A DNA stretch of 5,930 nt from JASFRI01 sp050115015 (GTDB taxonomy: Bacteria > Acidobacteriota > Polarisedimenticolia > CBDVAL01). A program made the translations under genes and the position numbers. The DNA lies in the NCBI GenBank assembly GCA_050115015.1, contig JASFRI010000281.1, positions 1 to 5,930 on the forward strand. Reading direction: 5' to 3'. Of the stretch, positions 1-5,283 are shown piece by piece. The stretch's first letter is position 1, and every line of letters starts with the position of its first letter. The notes below the pieces were generated by a model. The model was not told the origin of the DNA. It worked only from the letters and a program-made list of their open reading frames with translations, and searched no databases.

Positions 1-1
1 G

Positions 2-376
2 GAGATCTTCGCGTCCCGGGGGGAGGCCGCGTTCCGGGACCTGGAGAACGCCGCCCTGCAGCGCATCCCGGCCGGCGCCGACTGCGTCGTGGCGCTGGGG
101 GGGGGCACGCTGCTCTCGTCCGGGGCGCGCGCCCGGGTGCGGGAGCTGGGGACGCTGATCTGGCTCGACCTGGACCTCGACCGGGCGCTCCGGCGTTGCG
201 CGGCGGGCCCCCTGCGCCCTCTGCTGGAGCGGGGAGGCGACCTGTCGATCCTGCTCGCCGAGCGGCTGCCGGGCTACCGCACCGCGGACGCGGTGATCGC
301 CGCGGGAGAGGGGGATGTCGATGCCGTGGCGGCGTCCGTCGAGCGCCGCATCCAGCCCCCGGCCCATGGGATATAA
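2..376 (+). CDS. aroK: Shikimate kinase, C-terminal part (5' end outside window)
   Basis: This is the 3' part of a shikimate kinase gene, which phosphorylates shikimate at O3 with ATP in the cytoplasmic pathway to chorismate. The reading frame is open from base 2, so the gene enters from the left; the Walker A loop and the shikimate-binding Asp lie outside the window. Visible family marks, in order, are an EIFASRGEAAFRDLE stretch (the FR arginine binds shikimate), the GGG shikimate-binding motif at nt 98-106, RPLL at nt 215-226 (the LID-region arginine), and LLAERLPGYR near the end (the second substrate arginine). About 124 residues are present, matching the last two-thirds of a usual 170-190 aa enzyme. 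A GTG at nt 89 could open a shorter frame, but it falls inside conserved sequence and is not the real start. The gene ends in TAA. aroB does not follow, and the next gene belongs to sugar biosynthesis, so this marks the edge of a different functional unit. Confidence 0.88.
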   Translation, partial: EIFASRGEAAFRDLENAALQRIPAGADCVVALGGGTLLSSGARARVRELGTLIWLDLDLDRALRRCAAGPLRPLLERGGDLSILLAERLPGYRTADAVIAAGEGDVDAVAASVERRIQPPAHGI

Positions 377-377
377 T
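372..377 (+). promoter_or_regulatory. Possible -10 promoter element (TATAAT) upstream of the sugar operon
   Basis: A perfect sigma-70-type TATAAT hexamer overlaps the TAA stop of the shikimate kinase gene, about 95 nt before the gmd start. Such an AT-only hexamer is rare in DNA this GC-rich, and its place just before the first gene of the operon suits a promoter. Against this, the region about 17 bp upstream (around 349-354, CATCCA) does not resemble TTGACA, and there is no TGn extension in front of the hexamer. It may be an activator-dependent promoter or chance. Confidence 0.35.
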
Positions 378-461
378 CCGACGGCGCCGCGGCTTCCCGC
401 CCACCGTCGCCGACCCCGGGGCGGACGGCCCGCGGCAGATCCGCACCTCCGCGCCGGGTAC

Positions 462-466
462 AGGAG
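462..466 (+). promoter_or_regulatory. Ribosome binding site of gmd
   Basis: AGGAG lies 6 nt before the ATG at 473. It supports that start for gmd and is one of the clearest Shine-Dalgarno sequences in the window. The rest of the 377-472 gap shows no gene and no convincing terminator. Confidence 0.75.
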
Positions 467-472
467 TGACGC

Positions 473-1546
473 ATGGACCAGGGTTCCGGGGCCGGAAAGA
501 CGGCCCTGATCACCGGGATCACCGGACAGGACGGCAGCTACCTGGCGGAGCTGCTCCTCGAGAAGGGCTACACGGTCCACGGCATCCTGCGGCGGAGCAG
601 CAGCTTCAACACCGACCGCATCGACCACATCTTCCAGGACCCACACGAGGAGGGGAAGCGCCTCCTGCTGCACTTCGGCGATCTGGCCCAGGGCGGCGGC
701 ATCAGCGATCTGATCCGGGAGATCCGGCCCGACGAGGTCTACAACCTGGCGGCACAGAGCCACGTGCGGGTCAGCTTCGACATCCCCGAGTACACCGCCG
801 ACGTCGTAGGGCTGGGCACCCTGCGCCTGCTGGACGCCATCCGCAAGCACAGCCGCGCCACCCGCTTCTACCAGGCCAGCAGCAGCGAGATGTTCGGCCG
901 GAACGGGGAGGCGCCGCAGGGGGAGGCGACCCGCTTCTACCCGGCGAGCCCCTACGGCTGCGCCAAGGTATTCGGGTACTGGGTGACCCGCAACTACCGT
1001 GAGGCCTACGACCTGTTCGCCGTGAACGGCATCCTGTTCAACCACGAGAGCCCGCGCCGGGGCGGCACGTTCGTCACCCGCAAGACCACCCGCGCGGTGG
1101 CCCGTATCCAGGCCGGACAGCAGGAGCGGCTCTACCTCGGCAACCTGGAGGCAAGGCGGGACTGGGGTTACGCCCCGGACTATGTCGAGGCCATGTGGAG
1201 GATGCTGCAGCACGCCACCGCGGAGGACTACGTGGTGGCCACCGGCGAGACCCATACCGTGCGAGAGCTGGTCGAGGAGGCGTTCCGTTGCACCGGCGTC
1301 GAGATCCGCTGGGAGGGGTCCGGGTTGGACGAGAAGGGGCTGGACGCCGCGAGCGGCGCGGTGCGCGTGGAGATCGATCCGCGCTATTTCCGCCCGACCG
1401 AGGTGGACCTCCTGCAGGGAGATGCCACCCGGGCCCGGGAGCTCCTCGGCTGGAGTCCCCGGGTGTGCTTCCGGGAGCTCGTCCGGATCATGGTCGATGC
1501 CGACGTCCGGGCCATCCGAGAGCGCACGGACTACAAGTTCCGCTGA
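473..1546 (+). CDS. gmd: GDP-mannose 4,6-dehydratase
   Basis: Predicted to convert GDP-D-mannose to GDP-4-keto-6-deoxy-D-mannose using bound NADP, in the cytoplasm. This is the entry step to GDP-fucose, GDP-rhamnose, GDP-perosamine and GDP-colitose. The 357 aa length is normal for the family (about 345-375). Seen in the protein: the Rossmann motif TGITGQDG (residues 14-21), the family signature RRSSSFNTDRID (40-51), the YNLAAQSHVRVSF stretch (90-102), catalytic Ser137 and Glu139 in ASSSEMFG, the SDR pair Tyr161 and Lys165 in SPYGCAK, the substrate/cofactor motif NHESPRRGGTFVTRK, RDWGYAPDYV, and DPRYFRPTEVD near the C-terminus. These are diagnostic for Gmd rather than for dTDP-glucose dehydratase. 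The ATG has AGGAG 6 nt upstream. It is the first gene of a same-strand run and is followed 19 nt later by a DegT-family gene. The loop GDLAQGGGI (69-77) differs slightly from the usual GDL(S/A)D form but should not remove activity. Confidence 0.96.
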   Translation: MDQGSGAGKTALITGITGQDGSYLAELLLEKGYTVHGILRRSSSFNTDRIDHIFQDPHEEGKRLLLHFGDLAQGGGISDLIREIRPDEVYNLAAQSHVRVSFDIPEYTADVVGLGTLRLLDAIRKHSRATRFYQASSSEMFGRNGEAPQGEATRFYPASPYGCAKVFGYWVTRNYREAYDLFAVNGILFNHESPRRGGTFVTRKTTRAVARIQAGQQERLYLGNLEARRDWGYAPDYVEAMWRMLQHATAEDYVVATGETHTVRELVEEAFRCTGVEIRWEGSGLDEKGLDAASGAVRVEIDPRYFRPTEVDLLQGDATRARELLGWSPRVCFRELVRIMVDADVRAIRERTDYKFR

Positions 1547-1565
1547 GGCGGGAGAGAGGGCGGCC

Positions 1566-2777
1566 ATGTCCCTGGAGGACGGCAGGCGGGAGCGCATCGG
1601 CGTGGGTGCGGTGCGGATCTCCGACCGGGAGAAGGAGTACGTGCGGCAGGTGCTCGACAGCGACCGGTTGTCCTACGGGCCCTTCTCCCGTCGGCTGGAG
1701 CAGGACTTCGCCGCCGCCCACGGGTGCCGCTACGGCGTGCTCTCCAACAGCGGCACCAGCTCGCTGCAGGTCGCCCTTGCGGCCGTGCGAGAGCGGCACG
1801 GCTGGAACGACGGAGACGAGGTGCTTTGCCCCGCGGCGACCTTCGTCGCCACCAGCAACGTGATCCTGCAGAACAACCTCACCCCCGTCTTCGTGGACGT
1901 GGAACCGGACACCTACAACATGGACCCCGAGCGGATCGAGGAGAGGCTGACGCCGCGGACCCGGGGCATCCTGGTCGCCCACCTCTACGGCCAGCCGGCG
2001 GATATGGACCCGATCCTCGATCTCGCCGCAAGGCATGGCCTCGCCGTGGTGGAGGACTCCGCGGAGACGATGTTCGCCGGCTACCGTGGCCGCAGCGTCG
2101 GCGCGATGGGCGCCATCGGCTGCTTCTCCACGTATGCCTGCCACATCCTCGTCACGGGAGTCGGAGGGATCGCGACGACCTCGGATCGGGAGCTGGCGGC
2201 GCTCATGCGCAGCATGGTGAACCACGGACGGGACGGGATCTATTTCTCGATGGACGACGCCGAGGGGAAGCGTGGCGAGGAGCTGCGCGAGGTCATGGAG
2301 GGCCGCTTCCGCTTCGTGCGGATGGGATACAGCTACCGGATCACGGAGCTGGAGGCCGCCCTCGGAGTGGGGCAGCTGGAGACCGCGGCCGAGAATATCC
2401 GGTCGCGGCGGGCCGTCGCGGCGCGGTTGCTCGATGGCCTGTCCCGCTGGGAGGACCTGCTGCAGCTGCCGCGCCCGGGGCCCGACCGGGACCACTCCTA
2501 CATGATGTTCCCGATCCTGCTCCGCGAGGACGCACCCTTCGGCCGGGACGTGCTGACGCTGCACCTCGAGGAGAGAGGGATCGAGACCCGTCCGATGGTC
2601 ACCGTCCTGAACCAGCCATTCTACCGGGCCCGGCTGGGGCCGGACTGCGATGAGGGCTACCCGGTGGCCAGGGCCATCGCCCTGCGGGGGTTCTACGTGG
2701 GCTGTCATCCCGAGATGGACCGGCGGGCGGTGGACCGGGTCGTGCAGGCCTTCGCGGGCTTCCTGGCCCGTCACTGA
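1566..2777 (+). CDS. DegT/DnrJ/EryC1/StrS-fold PLP enzyme with His in place of the catalytic Lys; probable GDP-4-keto-6-deoxymannose 3-dehydratase (ColD-like)
   Basis: A 403 aa member of the DegT/DnrJ/EryC1/StrS (fold type I, PLP) family. Seen in the protein: LSYGPF (35-40), the phosphate-binding loop SNSGTSS (60-66), the PLP-ring aspartate Asp164 in VVEDSAE, CFSTYACHILVTGVGG (186-201), GYSYRITELEAALG (254-267), and ERGIETRP followed by GFYVGCHPEM near the end. In sugar aminotransferases, the residue nine places before the end of the GEGG-type motif is the Lys that forms the Schiff base. Here it is His193 (codon CAC at 2142-2144). The known enzymes with this swap are ColD and the CDP-sugar dehydrase RfbH/E1, which use PMP to remove the C3 hydroxyl instead of transaminating. 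With gmd 19 nt upstream and a ColC/Fcl-like gene 12 nt downstream, 3-dehydration of GDP-4-keto-6-deoxymannose is the best guess. The start is the ATG at 1566, with GAGG 6 nt upstream; the same frame stays open further back into gmd, but that part is a shadow. GDP-perosamine synthase is the main alternative and is disfavoured by the missing Lys. Confidence 0.8.
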   Translation: MSLEDGRRERIGVGAVRISDREKEYVRQVLDSDRLSYGPFSRRLEQDFAAAHGCRYGVLSNSGTSSLQVALAAVRERHGWNDGDEVLCPAATFVATSNVILQNNLTPVFVDVEPDTYNMDPERIEERLTPRTRGILVAHLYGQPADMDPILDLAARHGLAVVEDSAETMFAGYRGRSVGAMGAIGCFSTYACHILVTGVGGIATTSDRELAALMRSMVNHGRDGIYFSMDDAEGKRGEELREVMEGRFRFVRMGYSYRITELEAALGVGQLETAAENIRSRRAVAARLLDGLSRWEDLLQLPRPGPDRDHSYMMFPILLREDAPFGRDVLTLHLEERGIETRPMVTVLNQPFYRARLGPDCDEGYPVARAIALRGFYVGCHPEMDRRAVDRVVQAFAGFLARH

Positions 2778-2789
2778 ACCGGGAGGGGC

Positions 2790-3761
2790 ATGGGATTCTG
2801 GAAGGGACGGAAGGTCGTGGTCACCGGCGCCGGCGGCTTCGTGGGAAGCCACGTGGTGGAGGCCCTCCTGGGGGAGGGCGCGACGGTGCGGGCCTCCGTG
2901 CGGCGGCTTCCAGCGCCGTTCCTGTCCGGGCTCGGCGACGCCATCGAGCGCATGCCCGGGGATCTGGAGGATCCCGGCGTCTGCTCCCGGCTGGTCGCGG
3001 GGCAGCAGGCGGTGCTGCACGTGGCGGGGCACGTGGGGGGGATCGGGTACAACCGGAAGCACCACGCCACGCTCTTCCTGCGCAACCTCCGGCCGCTGAT
3101 GAACCTGCTGGAGGCCTCCCGGGACGCCGGTGCCGAGCGCTTCCTGGTCACCAGCTCCGCCTGCGTCTACCGGCGGGACGCTCCGATCCCCACCCCGGAG
3201 GAGGACGGGACCGTCGGCTCGCCGGAGCCGACCAACGCGGGGTACGGTTGGTCCAAGCGGATGCAGGAGTACCTCGGGGTGGAGTTCGCCCGGGAGTTCG
3301 GGCTATCCGTGGCCATCGCCCGGCCGTACAACGCCTACGGTCCGCGGGACGACTTCGATCCCGCCACGAGCCACGTGATACCGGCGCTGATCCGCAAGGT
3401 CCTGGAGGCCGAGGGACCGATCACGGTCTGGGGCTCGGGGCGGCAGAGCCGCTCGTTCCTGTACGTGAAGGACCTCGCCCGCGGCCTGCTCCGGGTCGCC
3501 GAGCGCTACGCCGAGGCGGACCCCGTCAACCTGGGACCGGAGGAGGAGATCACCATCGGGGACCTGGTGCGGCTCCTGGCGAGGATCGCCGGGGTGGACC
3601 GGGAGATCCGCTTCGACGAGGGGCGCCCCGAGGGGCAGCCCCGGCGGGCGTGCGATACCCGGAAGATGAAGCAGGTCCTGGGCTGGGCCCCGGAGGTCTC
3701 GCTCGAGGCGGGGCTCCGTGAGACCGTCGCCTGGTACCGCGAGCAGCGCCTCGCCTCGTGA
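2790..3761 (+). CDS. SDR-family nucleotide-sugar C5-epimerase/C4-reductase (GDP-fucose synthase/GDP-colitose synthase type)
   Basis: A 323 aa extended short-chain dehydrogenase, close in size to GDP-L-fucose synthase (Fcl) and GDP-L-colitose synthase (ColC), both about 320 aa. Seen in the protein: the nucleotide-binding motif TGAGGFVG (12-19), AGHVGGIGYNR (79-89), TSSACVY (121-127), EPTNAGYGWSK (146-156), RPYNAYGPRDDFDP (178-191), TSHVIPAL (193-200), and VWGSGRQSRSFLYVKDLA. Aligned with E. coli Fcl as I remember it, Ser123, Tyr152 and Lys156 match the catalytic Ser107, Tyr136 and Lys140, while Cys125 and His195 match the epimerisation pair Cys109 and His179. The Cys-to-Tyr (27) and Tyr-to-His (43) spacings are identical. 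It should therefore both epimerise and reduce a GDP-4-keto sugar. Following gmd and a ColD-like gene, the likely product is GDP-L-colitose; if the middle enzyme is not a dehydratase, GDP-L-fucose is possible. The ATG has GGAGG only 3 nt upstream, a short spacing, but the Rossmann motif begins just after, so the start fits. Confidence 0.85.
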   Translation: MGFWKGRKVVVTGAGGFVGSHVVEALLGEGATVRASVRRLPAPFLSGLGDAIERMPGDLEDPGVCSRLVAGQQAVLHVAGHVGGIGYNRKHHATLFLRNLRPLMNLLEASRDAGAERFLVTSSACVYRRDAPIPTPEEDGTVGSPEPTNAGYGWSKRMQEYLGVEFAREFGLSVAIARPYNAYGPRDDFDPATSHVIPALIRKVLEAEGPITVWGSGRQSRSFLYVKDLARGLLRVAERYAEADPVNLGPEEEITIGDLVRLLARIAGVDREIRFDEGRPEGQPRRACDTRKMKQVLGWAPEVSLEAGLRETVAWYREQRLAS

Positions 3762-3776
3762 CCCCTCGCCCGCCGT

Positions 3777-3797
3777 ACGGTCGCCGGTCGGGACCGT
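3777..3797 (+). other. Small inverted repeat overlapping the flippase start codon
   Basis: ACGGTC (3777-3782) is the reverse complement of GACCGT (3792-3797), with a 9-nt loop between. The right arm includes the first two bases of the proposed GTG start at 3796, so a hairpin in the mRNA could limit access to it. A 6-bp stem is short, and such repeats arise easily in GC-rich DNA. There is no T-run, so it is not an intrinsic terminator. Confidence 0.2.
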
Positions 3798-5283
3798 GAG
3801 CGCCGCCGCCCGGGACGAGGGGGGCGGCGAGACGCGCCGGGTCGCCCGGGCCGCGGCGATCTCCGGGATCGCCACCGTCGTGGCGGCCCTGGCCGGTGTG
3901 GGCCGGGTGAAGCTCTACGCCGTTTTCCTGGGGGCGGCGGGGGTCGGGGTGATCTCCCAGGTGCAGAACCTGCAGAACACCCTGAACGTGCTGGCCATGC
4001 TCGGGGTCGGGCTGGGGGTCTCCCGGGACATCGCCCGGGCCCGCGGCCGCGGGGATGGCGTCGCCGTGCGACGGGTCTACTCCACGGCTCGCGTCCTGGT
4101 GCTGGGCGCGTCGTTGGCCGGCGTCGCCGCCGTGGCTCTGTTCTCCCGGCGCCTGTCGATCCTCCTGTTCGGGGATCCGGGTTACGCCTGGCTGCTCTTG
4201 TGGACGGCGCCCACGCTGCTGTTCGCCACCCTGTCCCGGGCGCTCACCCAGGTCCTCGGCGGCTTCGCCGAGTACGGCGTCACGGCCCGCTACACGCTGG
4301 CCAGCTCCGGGCTGTCGGTGGCCTTCCTGGTCCTCCTGCTGCCCGCCCTGGGCCTGCCCGGGGCCGGGCTCGCCCTCCCGTTGACCGCGCTCGCATCCTG
4401 GGTGGTCGTCGAGCTGCTGTTCCGCCGGCAGCACCCGGAGCTGCGCGCCGCCGGATTCGGCTATCATCCGTCCGTCGGCAGGGCGCTGCTGGCGGTGGGG
4501 GCGGCCTCGCTGATCATCGGCACCGCCGATCAGCTGGCGCTGCTGGCGATCCGCACCCGCCTCATCCAGGCCCAGGGGCTCGAGGCGAACGGCTGGTTCC
4601 AGGGGGTCTGGGGGCTCTCGCAGCACGTCCTCACCGCGGCGATCTCCTTCCAGGGAGCCTATTCCTTCGCCCGGGTGAGCGAGCTGCGCGACCCGGTCGC
4701 GAGGAGCGCGGAGACCGACCGCACCCTCCGCATGACCCTGCTCCTGGTCACGCCGATGGCGGCGGGGATGATCCTGCTCCGGGAGCCGATGGTGCGGGTG
4801 TTCCTGTCCCCGGAGTTCGAGCCCTCGCTGCCGCTGTTCGCGCCGCAGGCGGCGGGGACGCTGCTGCGGGCCGTCGGGCTGGCGATCGGCATCGGGGCCC
4901 TGGCGGTGGCGCCACTGAAGGCCTGGCTCTGGATCGGGCTGGGCACCTCCGGGTGCTTCGTCCTGTCCTACTGGCTCCTCGCCGGGGGGCAGGGACTCAT
5001 GGCGGCGCCGACCGCCTACGCCATCTCCGGAGCGTTCCACGTCCTGGCGTCCTGGTACGTGATGCGGCGGTACGGAGGGCTTCGACTGGATCGCTCCATG
5101 GTCCGGTTCACCGGGATCTCGCTGCTCCTGGTGGTCGCCACCTTCGTCGTGGCCGACCGCAGCCTGCTGTCCTACGCCTGGGGGGGGCTGCTTCTGGCCG
5201 GCTGGGGTCTGCTGGGCATCACCCGGGACGAGGGTCGCAAGCTCCTGCGGGTCCTCGCGGGACGTTTCGGACGGCGGCCATGA
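3796..5283 (+). CDS. Wzx-type oligosaccharide flippase (multi-spanning membrane protein)
   Basis: A protein of about 495 aa, rich in hydrophobic stretches, that looks like a polysaccharide flippase of the MOP superfamily. Such proteins move undecaprenyl-linked sugar units from the cytoplasmic to the outer face of the inner membrane. After a short charged N-terminus, I count about 12-14 likely membrane segments by eye, from AAISGIATVVAALAGVGRV near residue 20 to LLLAGWGLLGI close to the C-terminus. The first two segments and KLYAVFLGAAGVGVISQVQN resemble the start of Wzx/WzxE proteins (typically a K-x-x-A-x-x-LGPAG pattern). The last residues are basic (GRFGRRP), consistent with a cytoplasmic tail. 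Start choice is uncertain: GTG 3796 leaves a 34-nt gap after the epimerase gene and lacks a strong Shine-Dalgarno, while an in-frame GTG at 3718 would add 26 Pro/Ser/Arg-rich residues and overlap that gene by 44 nt. Flippase sequences diverge quickly, so the exact substrate cannot be read. Its place between sugar-synthesis and glycosyltransferase genes supports export of the glycan made here. Confidence 0.82.
   Translation: MSAAARDEGGGETRRVARAAAISGIATVVAALAGVGRVKLYAVFLGAAGVGVISQVQNLQNTLNVLAMLGVGLGVSRDIARARGRGDGVAVRRVYSTARVLVLGASLAGVAAVALFSRRLSILLFGDPGYAWLLLWTAPTLLFATLSRALTQVLGGFAEYGVTARYTLASSGLSVAFLVLLLPALGLPGAGLALPLTALASWVVVELLFRRQHPELRAAGFGYHPSVGRALLAVGAASLIIGTADQLALLAIRTRLIQAQGLEANGWFQGVWGLSQHVLTAAISFQGAYSFARVSELRDPVARSAETDRTLRMTLLLVTPMAAGMILLREPMVRVFLSPEFEPSLPLFAPQAAGTLLRAVGLAIGIGALAVAPLKAWLWIGLGTSGCFVLSYWLLAGGQGLMAAPTAYAISGAFHVLASWYVMRRYGGLRLDRSMVRFTGISLLLVVATFVVADRSLLSYAWGGLLLAGWGLLGITRDEGRKLLRVLAGRFGRRP

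Noticed and set aside
377..472. Possible terminator between the shikimate kinase gene and gmd
   Set aside because: Only short GC-rich inverted matches (about 5 bp) are present and no T-run follows. This is not enough to call one.
1182..1565. Upstream extension of the DegT frame into gmd (ATG at 1182)
   Set aside because: The extra 128 residues are Arg/Pro/Ser-rich and out of frame within the clear gmd coding sequence. The ATG at 1566 has a Shine-Dalgarno and begins just before conserved family sequence.
1566..2777. GDP-perosamine synthase (aminotransferase) assignment suggested by the gmd neighbour
   Set aside because: The Schiff-base Lys needed for transamination is His193, and the next gene is an epimerase/reductase, which perosamine synthesis does not need.
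1488..3065. Long open frame on the - strand (525 codons) opposite the DegT and epimerase genes
   Set aside because: Its translation is low-complexity (Pro, Arg, His, Gly rich) with no family motifs. It is a by-product of GC-rich codon use in the real + strand genes.
3550..5040. Long open frame on the - strand (496 codons) opposite the flippase
   Set aside because: The product is mostly Gly, Arg, Gln, Pro and Asp with no hydrophobic core or motif. It mirrors the + strand membrane protein.
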